Shown: piece by piece, positions 44,472-53,811 of the stretch
Numbering within the stretch: position 1 is the first letter of the stretch
Layout: every line of letters begins with the position of its first letter
Origin: Eisenbergiella porci
GTDB taxonomy: Bacteria > Bacillota > Clostridia > Lachnospirales > Lachnospiraceae
Reading direction: 5' to 3'
Length of the DNA: 64,000 nt
Assembly: GCF_009696275.1 (NCBI RefSeq)
Contig: NZ_VUMI01000009.1
Location: 1-64,000, forward strand
Program-made: the position numbers and the translations under genes
The notes under the pieces: generated by a model
What the model saw: only the letters and a program-made list of their open reading frames with translations
What the model was told of the DNA's origin: nothing
The model's database searches: none

Positions 44472-44667
44472 GGGATGCTATTTCATAAACTAAGCATTTA
44501 TACCTGTTTTATCTTAATTTTGTAATAGTTAATAAATATGTGGTATACTAAAGGCAGTAAGATAGTAAGCAAGATAATAAGCAAGTTAAACCCGGAGGAA
44601 AGTAATCACCGGGCATAACAAAAGGGGATGTCGGGAAATTGCGATTTTTAGTCCCCTATAACAAAAT

Positions 44668-44731
44668 AAGCATATCACGCAGAATACCGGGAGATTAAGC
44701 CGGAGGTTTCTGCTGGATATGCTTGTTTTTT
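44668..44731 (+). terminator. Two-tier hairpin with T-run
   Basis: AAGCATATC (44668-44676) pairs with GATATGCTT (44716-44724), and inside it GCAGAA (44679-44684) pairs with TTCTGC (44708-44713). GTTTTTT follows. It could be a terminator for the GH78 pseudogene or part of a regulatory leader. Confidence 0.65.
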
Positions 44732-44750
44732 CCCCTTTTGATGGACTATA

Positions 44751-45034
44751 TTTGGACGCAATCCCCCCCGTTTCCCCGTTTTTTCGTTTCCTTCGATCAT
44801 GCGTCTGATCTTTTCCATACCTTCTATTATGAACATGTGTGCATTCCCGAGCTCATACTTCAGGCTATATCAGTTTTCTCGCAGAAGTGTATTGTACTTT
44901 GTGTAAAGGGCATCTATGGGTATCCAGCAGGCAAGACGGTAGTTAATGCTTCCGCGCCATACAAAGGTATAACGGTTTGCGTTGGCTTCTATTTTTGTGC
45001 CGCCGATAAAAACTCTTTAATCGAAATAAGTCAT
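44751..45034 (-). pseudogene. IS1182-type transposase fragment
   Basis: On the minus strand the frame from 45034 reads VFIGGTKIEANANRYTFVWR and INYRLACWIPIDALYTKYNT, then RENYSLKYELGNAHMFIIEG with an in-frame TGA after REN. IFIDGTKIEANANKYTFVW is the signature of IS1182-family DDE transposases. Only about 90 of about 500 residues remain. No terminal inverted repeats are recognisable. It marks past insertion between the GH78 and DUF4838 genes. Confidence 0.6.
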
Positions 45035-45381
45035 TCTTTCTTCAGCCGACCGAGAAACTGGTATTTGAGATCACCCAGAATTTCACCGGCCAGTAATCCG
45101 GAAAATCTAATTCCTCCATTACTTTTTTATCATCAAAAAAAATATATATCAAAATGACCATTCGAAAAAGGAAAATAGCTTAATATATTATCATAATTAA
45201 TATAAAAATTTTCTTGACTTCTTAAAAAATATAAATATGACTAAAAAAAATAAAATAAATAATAAAATAAGATAAAAATGAACAAGTGATCTTAAAATTG
45301 GACATGGAATAAAAACGGATAAAAAGGTACTATAAAAGAACAGAAATAACAGAAATCTATATAGAAAGGAAGCGAAAAATT

Positions 45382-47150
45382 TTGGATTCTAAAGATATTA
45401 TAGTTGAAATACAGCAAGAACTGCAGCAGTCGGAACAGGATCGGAAGATTATCTGTTTTTCCCGGGAGGAGCTGCTCCGCTATTTACCTGCTATTCTCAC
45501 ATCACCACCAGAAATTTGCAGAGTTTCCTTTGAATTGGCGCAGGAAAAACTGCGTTTTGACGGATTTCATTTGTTATGCAGCGAGAGCAGAATTAGTATA
45601 CGGGCGGGGCAGGCACGCGGGATTCTTCATGGTGTTTATGAACTGCTCAGACAGCTTGGCTGCGATTTTATGTTTCCCGGCAGGCATCGCCAGCGTCTTG
45701 CTCATAGAGATAAGTTACTTTCCGGAATCGATATAAAAAAGGAGCCGTGGATAGAATACCGTGGATTTTGTTTTTATAATACAACACAACGGACGCTTTC
45801 AGAAACATTGGATGTAGTGGACTGGATGGCCAAAAATGGTTATAATTTTCTGCTTACCTCGATCCATCGCCCGGATGATACTTTTATAGGGGAACATGCT
45901 ATCTTGTGGGATGAGATAGGAGATATCCTTTTACCGGAGCTTCAGAAAAGGGGGATAGTAATCGATATGAGTGAACACGCAACAGATTACTTTTTCTCCC
46001 GCAAGGAGTTGTTTGTACGGCATCCGGAATGGTTTGCACTAAAGAACGGGCACAGACAGCCCCTTCAAATCTGTTATTCTAATGAAGAAGCAGTGGAAGC
46101 CTATGGTGACAGTCTGGCCAGGTTTTCCGCGGATAAACCGTGGTTTACATTTATGGGAAGCTGGCCTCTGGATGGTGGGGATTATTGTGAATGTGATGCA
46201 TGCCGGGATCCGTTGAGAATCTATCGTGCGAATATGAGGATTGCTGAGAAGATAAAACAGGTACGTCCTGATTTGACACTGGAGCATCTGGCATATACGC
46301 CGCAGAGTTTCGTCTGTCCGGAGGAGGAATTACCTGAAAATATGAGCGTACTGGTATGCAGTGTGCGCAATCAGACGGCCTATGATTGGGCCTGTACTGC
46401 CAAAAAAGGGGGCGGGGCATTCTATTTTGAATATGGTACGGGAGATCATTACCGCCAATGTTCCTGCTTGACGCTGAATCCATACCATTGCAGGGAAATT
46501 GTTAACACAATGGCATCTTATGGCTATCGGGGGATTGTGTCACTCTATCTTCCGGTTACAAGTTGGTGGCAGGCCAGCATTAATTACTGGTATCTGCGCA
46601 GATTTTATTATGATCCGACAGCAGATGTGGAAAGTCTGACGCAGGAGCTTGCGGAACTATTGTTTGGGCCGGAGAAAAAAAAGAGATGGCGGATCTGGTT
46701 ATGCAGATATACCAGAAGCTGCAAGACAGGGATATATGGAGCGGCATGGAGCAGGGGCATGATGGATTTTACAGACATATTAGAAACCGGAATGTCGATT
46801 TGGATGAACTGCATATCAGACAGTTTGAAGATGCATGGGAATCCATAAACCAGAGACTGGAAAAGGAAAAACTTTCGGCAGATTTCTGTTATAGGAAGCA
46901 GTTTGATTTGCTTCAGGAGTATTTGAAAATTATACGTCTTTATTATAGACATATTGATACCTTTAATGCAGAGCTGGATACGCAGGATAAGGCAGAGGCC
47001 TACTTTAAAGAGCTGGCTAAATGTGAAGAAGCGGAAGATAACCCTTTTATATCAGAGAAATATGCGCGATGGCGGATTACGGGGAGGGATAATATTCTGA
47101 TGGATAACCAGGATAATTTATATCAAGCCCTGGAAAAATGTGAAGTATAA
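45382..47150 (+). pseudogene. DUF4838-type glycoside hydrolase split by a frameshift at an A8 run (possible -1 frameshifting)
   Basis: From TTG 45382 (AGAAAGGA about 12 nt upstream) the first frame runs to about residue 433 with an alpha-glucuronidase/GH20-like N-domain (ARGILHGVYELLRQLGCDF) and the DUF4838 core (HPEWFALKNGHRQPLQICYS, YCECDACRDPLRIYRANMR). At 46675-46682 there are eight A. The heptamer A-AAA-AAG (46677-46683) is in the correct frame for -1 slippage, and the true C-terminus (EMADLVMQIYQKLQDRDIW, FNAELDTQDKAEAYFKELA) lies in the -1 frame and ends at 47150. Unslipped translation gives 50 out-of-frame residues. A full-length product would be 589 residues. It may hydrolyse a glucuronic acid or amino-sugar linkage; the substrate is unknown. 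Confidence 0.65.
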
Positions 47151-47175
47151 ATTTACGGGGCGAAGGAGAAAAAGA

Positions 47176-48148
47176 ATGAAGAAAACAACTATGAGGGGGA
47201 TTTGCATGAGCCTGGTAGCGGGAATGCTGGCAGTATCTATGCCGGTAATACATGCGTAGGAGAACAGGACGGTAGAGGTTGACTGGAATAAAACTTATCA
47301 GGTGATTGGGCTCTATAAAAGACTTGCCGCTTGCAAGGGAGAAAGGGAAGCATCTGTGGCTTTCGGAGCTGTGTGACAAGAAGGGTTCCTATCATGTGGA
47401 AATCGACGATGCAGTGGGCTGGGGAAAAATAATCCATCAGTTTATGACTGTGCCACAGGCAAATGCTTTCTTATACTGGTGTGGTGCACATGAAACAAAC
47501 AGCAACCAGACAATGATCCGTATAGATTCCCCGACCAGTTATACGGTACCCAAACGATTGTATGCCCTTGGACATTTCAGTAAACTTGTCAGGCCCGGAT
47601 GGATTAGAATAGATGAATAAGATGAAGTATACAGCGGTTTAAGGATTTCTGCCTATAAGGATCCAGAAACGGATAAGTTTGCCATTGTGATTATAAATGA
47701 TGACAGAACAAATAACCGGGTTGTAGATTTTAATTTACAGAATTTCAGCGCTTCCCATGTGGTACCTTATGTAACCGATGCGGACTCCGATATGGAACAG
47801 CGGGAAAGGATTCCTGTTACTAACGGCAGATTCACGCTGTCGGTTGACGCAGAATCCATGATTACTTTGATGGGGACGGCAGGAACAGAAGAAATTGTCC
47901 CCTCAGAAACGGAAACAAGTACCGTACAGGATGTAAGTGAAACAGAAATGACCGAGACAGAAATCAATGAAACGGAATCGGTTTCAAGCGAGACAGAATC
48001 GGAGGAAGAGCAGCTAACAGTAATGGAAAGCGAATCAGACGAAAGGTAGCCAGCAGTTATTGAAACAGAAACAGTCAAAACACAACCGAAAGAAAGCGAA
48101 ACGGAAACGTTATCAGAACAGGAGGATGCATCAGAATCAGAAGAATGA
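47176..48148 (+). pseudogene. GH30-type secreted xylanase, internally deleted with three in-frame stops
   Basis: ATG 47176 (AAGGAG upstream) gives a clean signal peptide ending VSMPVIHA, then TAG at 47257-47259. ENRTVEVDWNKTYQVI, the GH30 start, follows. Near 47310 the frame changes and sequence jumps about 250 residues to KGKHLWLSELCDKKG (nucleophile Glu region), QANAFLYWCGAHETNSN, SYTVPKRLYALGHFSKLVRP and GLRISAYKDPETDKFAIVI, with TAA at 47618-47620. An acidic Ser/Thr/Glu tail (TETEINETESVSSETESE) runs to TAG 48047-48049 and on to TGA 48148. The last stop overlaps the next permease start. GH30 enzymes cut glucuronoxylan or beta-1,6-glucan outside the cell. Confidence 0.78.
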
Positions 48149-49116
48149 AAGGATCATGTATGAACACGATAAGCGAGACAGACAGGAGACGGATGAAAAT
48201 GGAAAAAAAGAAGAAGAGGAATATACTGAAAAATGACCAGTTCCAGATACAGAGTATGATATGGCCGGGGCTGATTCTCTGTTTCATTTTTTCCTATATC
48301 CCAATGTACGGCATTACCATAGCGTTTAAGGATTACAATATTCTCTCAACCGTTACCGGTGCACAGTGGGTGGGATTCAAGTATTTCGGGGAATTCTTTA
48401 ATGATCCCGCTCTATGGAATGTGTTGCGCAATACCATTATGCTGAACGGGCTTGCACTTGTTTTCTCATTCCCTGCGCCAATTATATTGGCATTATTCCT
48501 GAATGAGTTGAAGAACGTGCAGTTTAAAAAGACTGTACAGACGATTTCCTACCTGCCGCATTTCCTATCTTGGGTTATTTTCGGAGGTATTGTTATAGAA
48601 ATGCTGATGCCTGGCGGTGTTATAAGTACCACACTTTATAAACTGGGGCTGATTGCAGAACCGGTCAATTTTATGGCAAAGGGTGAGTACTTTTACGGAA
48701 TTTATACGGTTATAAACATAATTAAAACGGTTGGTTTTGGTTCCATCCTGTATGTCGCAGCGATTACCGGAATTGACCAGGAATTGTATGAGGCGGCGAT
48801 TGTGGACGGCTGCGGAAGATTTCAGAAGATGTGGTATATTACCATTCCCTGCATTACCGGGACTATTGTTATCATGCTTATTTTTCAGATAAGTTCCATC
48901 CTTAACACCGGATACGAGCAGATAATTCTTTTGCAGAATTCACTGAATCTGGCCTATAGTGAAACGTTGGATACCTATGTGTATAAAATCGGTATTGCAC
49001 AGTCCCGATATTCCTATGCTGCAGCGGTAGGCCTGCTCAAATCAGTCATGTCCGTCGCATTGATGCTTCTCGCCAACAGTACATCCAAAAAGCTCCTTGA
49101 CCGGGGCCTATTCTGA
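48145..49116 (+). CDS. CUT1 ABC transporter permease, LplB-like
   Basis: This is the first membrane subunit of the second importer, about 310-323 residues. The LplB phrase is SYIPMYGITIAFKDYN, with the EAA loop YEAAIVDGCGRFQKM and about six hydrophobic segments. Four in-frame ATGs compete. ATG 48145 overlaps the GH30 stop (ATGA) without a near ribosome site, 48160 has AAAGGA six nt upstream, and 48193/48199 have CAGGAG. The later ones give the short basic N-terminus usual in this family. It is 13 nt ahead of the second permease and upstream of the binding lipoprotein and the YesM/YesN pair. Confidence 0.88.
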   Translation: MKGSCMNTISETDRRRMKMEKKKKRNILKNDQFQIQSMIWPGLILCFIFSYIPMYGITIAFKDYNILSTVTGAQWVGFKYFGEFFNDPALWNVLRNTIMLNGLALVFSFPAPIILALFLNELKNVQFKKTVQTISYLPHFLSWVIFGGIVIEMLMPGGVISTTLYKLGLIAEPVNFMAKGEYFYGIYTVINIIKTVGFGSILYVAAITGIDQELYEAAIVDGCGRFQKMWYITIPCITGTIVIMLIFQISSILNTGYEQIILLQNSLNLAYSETLDTYVYKIGIAQSRYSYAAAVGLLKSVMSVALMLLANSTSKKLLDRGLF

Positions 49117-49129
49117 GGAGGAACATCAA

Positions 49130-50038
49130 ATGAAAAAAATACATATAAAAAAATCCAAACTCAGAAAGAATACAGCCTTTGACCGGATAAATTATGCAGT
49201 GATGACGGTAGTGGCGTTTGTCATGCTGTATCCACTCTGGTATTGTATTGTAGGCAGTCTTAACGAAGGGATGGATTATTTACGTGGCGGTGTTTTTTTG
49301 TGGCCCCGGAAGTGGACATTGACAAATTACAAGGCAGTTTTTTTGGATAAGTCCATTTTATCTGCTTTTAAAGTAACGATTGCAAAAAGCTTTATTGCAA
49401 CAATAACGGGTGTACTATGTACAGCCATGGTGGCGTATGCCATCACCCGCCCCGATTTGAAGCTGAAAAAAATATATATTCCCTTCATTATGCTCACCAT
49501 GTTTTTCAGCGGAGGATTGATTCCGTATTTTATTCTGATTATGGATATCGGATTATATGACAGTTTTTGGGTATATATTATTCCCCCCATGTTCAGCGCT
49601 TACAATATGATCATAATACAATCCTTCATGCGGGATCTTCCGGGGGAACTGATCGAATCTGCAAAAATAGACGGTGCCAGTGAATACCGGATTTTTTTCC
49701 AGATAGTGATTCCGTTATCAAAACCGGTGTTAGCCACAATTGCATTATTTACTATTGTGAATAACTGGAACGCTTATTTTGATGCTATGATGTATACAAC
49801 CTCACAGGATCTGCAGACTATCCAGCTTTTTCTCAAAAAAATCATCACGGATCCATCGGTGGCCAAGGGAGTAGGGGCGGCTGCCTCCATATCCATTCCG
49901 GATCGGGCATCGACTATTACACCGCAGGTGGTGAAACTTGCAACCATGGTAGTGACCGCGCTGCCGATGGTGTGTGTCTATCCGTTCCTGCAGCGGTATT
50001 TTGTTACGGGCGTAACCATGGGGGCCGTTAAAGGATAA
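49130..50038 (+). CDS. CUT1 ABC transporter permease, YtcP/LplC-like
   Basis: This is the second membrane subunit, 302 residues. It has a Lys-rich N-terminus, the membrane segment VMTVVAFVMLYPLWYCIVGS, the phrase MFFSGGLIPYFILI, an EAA loop (GELIESAKIDGASEYRI) and the C-terminal ending YFVTGVTMGAVKG. GAGGAGG precedes ATG 49130. It is 42 nt ahead of the binding lipoprotein start, and the three genes form one unit. It shares the C-terminal motif with the two other YtcP-like permeases in this window. Confidence 0.9.
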   Translation: MKKIHIKKSKLRKNTAFDRINYAVMTVVAFVMLYPLWYCIVGSLNEGMDYLRGGVFLWPRKWTLTNYKAVFLDKSILSAFKVTIAKSFIATITGVLCTAMVAYAITRPDLKLKKIYIPFIMLTMFFSGGLIPYFILIMDIGLYDSFWVYIIPPMFSAYNMIIIQSFMRDLPGELIESAKIDGASEYRIFFQIVIPLSKPVLATIALFTIVNNWNAYFDAMMYTTSQDLQTIQLFLKKIITDPSVAKGVGAAASISIPDRASTITPQVVKLATMVVTALPMVCVYPFLQRYFVTGVTMGAVKG

Positions 50039-50079
50039 TGACGGGATCATGGTATGTATATAAAAAAGGAGGAGAAATA

Positions 50080-51765
50080 ATGAGAAGAAAGAAATTAGCG
50101 GCATGGGTACTGGTTCTTGCAATGGTGTCGGCAACGATTACCGGCTGTGGATCTTCGCCTGCCAACGGATCCGCGCAGGCTTCAGAACCGGCAGAGGAAA
50201 GGAGCGAAAGCATGACGGAAAGTACGGAGGTTGCCGGTTCCGCGGAGGAAAGCCCTAGTTGGAAGCAGGACACTTCCGACTGTACGGTTACCTGGTTTTT
50301 GGCCTATGACTGGTATGGTAAAAAGTTTGATGAAGTAAATAATGCTTTCGACAGGAAGCTGTATGAAGAAACAGGTATCAAAATTGAAATTCAGACAGGC
50401 GATACAGATAAGCTGAACATGCTGATCCAAACAGGCAAGCTTCCCGATGTTATAACACTGGATGCCAATTCCACTCAGCGTAAGCTGCTTGAGGACAATG
50501 GGCTGGTGCAGCCTCTGGAGACGCTGCGGGAACAATACGCGCCTGATCTTGTCATACCCCAATCCATGATAGACTGGTATACAAATAAGGACGGACACTG
50601 GTACTCTATTGCCAGTTATTACTATGGAGATGATAATATCGCGGACAATAAAGGGTATTATGAAACCCATAATCAAAACTATGTACGGGATGATATTTTA
50701 AAACAGATCGGGATGGACTATGACGATCTGCGTACGAAGGAAGGCTTTTTGAATGCACTGCGTGCAGTTAAGGAACAGAATATAGAGTATAACGGGCAGA
50801 AGGTGGTTCCATATATGGTGCTCTTTGCCGATAAAGCCGCCGAACAGGTCGCACAGCAGCTTGGGGCAAGTGAGGAGGATGCGGAAGGAAATTACCAGTC
50901 CATCTACACCACGCCGGAGTTCAGGGAAGCCATGCTGCTTTTTAATCAGATGTATCGGGAAGGACTGCTGACCGATGTAAGCTTTACGGTGGATAAAAGC
51001 CAGCTGGAGCAGGAAGTGGCTGCCGGGCATGTGTTCGCATCCACTGCGAAAACAAATGTATCTGCGGCAAGAGAGAGTCTGTATGCTACCGATAACGATG
51101 CAAAAATCCTGTATGCAGGGCAGTTTACAGGAGATACCAATACGCAGATCATGGTTCCTGCTAATAATAATATGGGCTGGACTGCAACGTTGATTAATAA
51201 GGATGCGGAAAATGCAGACAGAATCATCCGCTTATTTGCCTATCTTAATACACCGGAAGCGGTACTGGATAATGAATGGGGAGTCGGTGGATGGACATTG
51301 AGCGAGGACTGGCTGGTAGTACGGGAGCCCGAGATTATGGCATTAAAGGCTTCCAATCCGACTGAGTTTGCAGCAAAATATGCCGGAGATATGGGATGGA
51401 CATCGGATTACACGATTATACAGGGAACCTATCCGGCTGACGGAGGGGTCTGGACAGATGATGTTTATCAACAGACGCATGATAACAGAATAGTCATATA
51501 TGATGATAAATGCTTTGCAAACGTAGCTCCCGTAGGCGGAAGTGATGAGGCGGCGATTCAGGCGCGTATTAAGGAATACCGTACACAGGCTCTGGGAAAA
51601 ATCATTACGGCTTCCACCCCTGAACAATGTGAAGCGGAACTGGATGCGGCTTTGGTTGAAATGGAAAACCTGGGACTTGGTAAACTTGTTGCTTATCAGA
51701 ACGAGTTATTTCAAAAAAATAAGGAGAAGCTTGGGCTTGCATTTGCATTCCCGGGGAATCAATAA
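50080..51765 (+). CDS. Extracellular solute-binding lipoprotein
   Basis: This is the binding protein of the second importer, 561 residues. A signal peptide of about 20 residues ends in the lipobox TITGC, so it is lipid-anchored. A Ser/Glu-rich linker follows, and then the two-lobed sugar-binding fold. AAGGAGG lies at an ideal distance from ATG 50080. A strong terminator follows at 51829, so this is the last gene of the transcript. The divergent sensor kinase and response regulator downstream are likely to control it. The ligand is unknown; the nearby GH30 relic and DUF4838 gene suggest a xylan-type or uronic-acid oligosaccharide. Confidence 0.9.
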   Translation: MRRKKLAAWVLVLAMVSATITGCGSSPANGSAQASEPAEERSESMTESTEVAGSAEESPSWKQDTSDCTVTWFLAYDWYGKKFDEVNNAFDRKLYEETGIKIEIQTGDTDKLNMLIQTGKLPDVITLDANSTQRKLLEDNGLVQPLETLREQYAPDLVIPQSMIDWYTNKDGHWYSIASYYYGDDNIADNKGYYETHNQNYVRDDILKQIGMDYDDLRTKEGFLNALRAVKEQNIEYNGQKVVPYMVLFADKAAEQVAQQLGASEEDAEGNYQSIYTTPEFREAMLLFNQMYREGLLTDVSFTVDKSQLEQEVAAGHVFASTAKTNVSAARESLYATDNDAKILYAGQFTGDTNTQIMVPANNNMGWTATLINKDAENADRIIRLFAYLNTPEAVLDNEWGVGGWTLSEDWLVVREPEIMALKASNPTEFAAKYAGDMGWTSDYTIIQGTYPADGGVWTDDVYQQTHDNRIVIYDDKCFANVAPVGGSDEAAIQARIKEYRTQALGKIITASTPEQCEAELDAALVEMENLGLGKLVAYQNELFQKNKEKLGLAFAFPGNQ

Positions 51766-51828
51766 ACAGTGCCGGAAGTTATGTGAACCATAAGAAAAGG
51801 AGAACGGTTGAGTAGCCGTAATCCGGAT

Positions 51829-51875
51829 AAAAGGAGGAATACGCTCTGTTAAACTAAGAACGTATTCCTCCTTTT
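51829..51875 (+). terminator. Terminator of the second ABC importer
   Basis: A perfect 15-bp stem: AAAAGGAGGAATACG (51829-51843) with CGTATTCCTCCTTTT (51861-51875), followed by AGG. It has T/A runs at both ends, so it may act in both directions. Confidence 0.8.
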
Positions 51876-51913
51876 AGGAAATGGGGAATGCGGCATAAGA
51901 ATAGTATGGATTG

Positions 51914-53635
51914 TTAATGCAGGGCCGGCCGCCGTTCGATGTGGAAACGGAAAGAAGTAATTCCGCCTTCACAGCTTACCCGTATAAAATGTTTATCATC
52001 ATAAAAAAGCTTTAATCGGGAGTTTATGTTATTCAGACCGATTCGTTCTCCGTCGGTTTCTAATTTGACAGGAGCGCTTTCAAAGCGGTAATTCAATTCC
52101 GATACCCGTTGCGGGGAAAGCGGTTCCCCGTTGTTTTCTATAAGAAAACAAATATCGTCGCCCTGTTTCAGAGCCGATATAGTAATGGATAATGGATTGG
52201 CATCTCCTCTGTATTTAAAACTGTTTTCAATAAAAGGCTCTAAAAGAAACCGGATGCAGCGTTCTTCCAGCAACTCATCGGGGATTTGAAAATCCACTTG
52301 AAACGGAATGCTGCGGATGCTCTGGAGTGCCAGATAATCTCTGACCATCTTTATTTCGCCGTTCAGCGTGGCCATCAGTTCCTTGGAATTGATATTATAG
52401 CGAAGCATCCTGCAGAAGGCGGAAACAGCGGCGCTCTCCTTATATAACCCGGCAAGCTCCATGCGGGAGGAAAATATCTCCATCGTATTATACAGGAAGT
52501 GTGGGTTTATCTGATGCTGCAGCGCCAGAAGCTCCGCCTGCTTTGCAGCAGTTTCTTCCTGAATTTTCTGATCCAGCAGCGTCCGGATCTGTGTAAGAAG
52601 ATAATTAATCCTCACAGCCAGAACGGAGAGCTCATCCTTTCTGCCGGCTACGGCATCCATACCGGCTACGGAAGACTCAAAATTATGCTCTACCGCATAT
52701 TCCATTCTGTCAAGACAATAATGGATATCCTGGATTACACGGCGGTTATAGGCAAAGAAACCAGACATCATGACGATAAAAAGCAACGGAAGAAGCAGCA
52801 TCAGTGCTATGGAAATGCCGGTGAGCTGGGTGCTGTCCGAAAGAGTAATAGTGTGAAAGGGAGTATTATCAATATCATATTTTGAATAGATTATATGACC
52901 GCTGTTCCCTGACCGGGGGCCTTCGACGATCTCACTAAGCCTTTCGGAATCAAGATAGGAAGAGGAATAATTAAATATATGATAGCCGGATTGCATGGCA
53001 GGTTCGAAAATTCCCTCCGACAGAGAATCCTTGACGAAAAAAACCTGTTCCGGGACAAGTGCTTCGATAACCCCGATTAAACGCGTCCCAACCTGAATTT
53101 TGTGAAAATAGTGATACGTATCTTTGCTGCCAATCCTCTGGATGGAGGGGAGCTCCTCATCGAAGCTGCCCGAAAGCCAGATATCTTCCTGATTCACCGA
53201 TTGATAAAAATTATTGAAAAAAGCAGTACGGTCAATATAGGAGATGGGGTAAAAAATACCGAAACCCATCGGTATCGTGGTATTTTCAAGGTAAATGCGC
53301 AGTTTAATATCGGAGACACCGTTCGTAACCTTCACAAAATCCCGGATCGTTGTCCTGTAATAAAGAAGATCAGGTGTTGTTTCATATTGCTTATCCAGAA
53401 AGTCAAGTAAATTCTGATTCTGTATAACGGTTTTGCACATATTTTCAGCCAGCTTCATTTGCTGGAGTACAGCGCTGACCGTCTGGTTTTCCAGGATTTC
53501 ATTTTGGGATAAATTGTATTGCACCTGCAGCCGGTTTGCCCTTAACAGCAAAAAGATCAGGATGAGCATGAAAGGAAGCAGGATAAAGCCCAGGAATGCG
53601 GACGAAAATTTGATAAAAAGTCTGTTTTGGTTCAT
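51914..53635 (-). CDS. YesM-like sensor histidine kinase
   Basis: A membrane kinase of about 573 residues. It has an N-terminal TM at residues about 7-29, an extracytoplasmic Cache-like sensor, and a second TM (MLLLPLLFIVMMSGFFAY). A HAMP-like helix leads to the kinase core. The phosphorylated His is in LQHQINPHFLYNTMEIFSS, the His_kinase (LytS/YesM) form. The ATP site follows with FLLEPFIENSFKYRGDANP and GLNNINSRLKLFY. ATG 53635 has AGAGGTGG upstream; a start at 53656 is less likely. It is divergent from the response regulator at 53812 and convergent with the importer. It senses an extracellular glycan or the loaded binding protein. Confidence 0.9.
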   Translation of the reverse strand: MNQNRLFIKFSSAFLGFILLPFMLILIFLLLRANRLQVQYNLSQNEILENQTVSAVLQQMKLAENMCKTVIQNQNLLDFLDKQYETTPDLLYYRTTIRDFVKVTNGVSDIKLRIYLENTTIPMGFGIFYPISYIDRTAFFNNFYQSVNQEDIWLSGSFDEELPSIQRIGSKDTYHYFHKIQVGTRLIGVIEALVPEQVFFVKDSLSEGIFEPAMQSGYHIFNYSSSYLDSERLSEIVEGPRSGNSGHIIYSKYDIDNTPFHTITLSDSTQLTGISIALMLLLPLLFIVMMSGFFAYNRRVIQDIHYCLDRMEYAVEHNFESSVAGMDAVAGRKDELSVLAVRINYLLTQIRTLLDQKIQEETAAKQAELLALQHQINPHFLYNTMEIFSSRMELAGLYKESAAVSAFCRMLRYNINSKELMATLNGEIKMVRDYLALQSIRSIPFQVDFQIPDELLEERCIRFLLEPFIENSFKYRGDANPLSITISALKQGDDICFLIENNGEPLSPQRVSELNYRFESAPVKLETDGERIGLNNINSRLKLFYDDKHFIRVSCEGGITSFRFHIERRPALH

Positions 53636-53702
53636 ATTGCCACCTCTGGTTTTCATGGTTTGCGGATCGGCGGTTTTCAGCTCTGGGCGGTTTTAGCCCA
53701 TA

Positions 53703-53731
53703 TTGAGAGCTGAAGGGGGATATGTTATACT
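53703..53731 (+). promoter_or_regulatory. Sigma-A promoter of the response regulator gene
   Basis: TTGAGA (53703-53708), a 17-nt spacer and TATACT (53726-53731) with an upstream TG (extended -10). It is about 80 nt upstream of ATG 53812. Confidence 0.65.
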
Positions 53732-53811
53732 AAAAGAACCAGCCCTTGCTGAAATCCTGCAAATGAAGCAGCCAGGTCTGAACTGTTATTTTTTGAAATG
53801 GAGAGCTCCCT

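Larger units (their letters stand above)
44472..45381. other. AT-rich intergenic region with transposase debris
   Basis: It holds a hairpin pair AGGGGA...TCCCCT around 44623-44657, the terminator at 44668-44731, the IS1182-type remnant at 44751-45034, and from about 45130 a very AT-rich tract running to the glycosidase ribosome site. TTGGAC near 45298 followed by TACTATAAAA about 30 nt on is suggestive of a promoter, but the spacing is poor. Confidence 0.45.

Noticed and set aside
44723-45157. A 144-residue plus-strand frame
   Set aside because: The minus strand here carries the IS1182 transposase signature, so this is its antisense shadow.
47767-48078. A 103-residue Ser/Val-rich minus-strand frame
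   Set aside because: It is antisense to the Glu/Thr/Ser tail of the GH30 relic; low-complexity coding gives open frames on the other strand.
33546-48148. Recoding of TAG as an amino acid
   Set aside because: In-frame TAA also occurs in the GH30 relic, and the same genes show deletions and frameshifts, so simple decay explains the stops.
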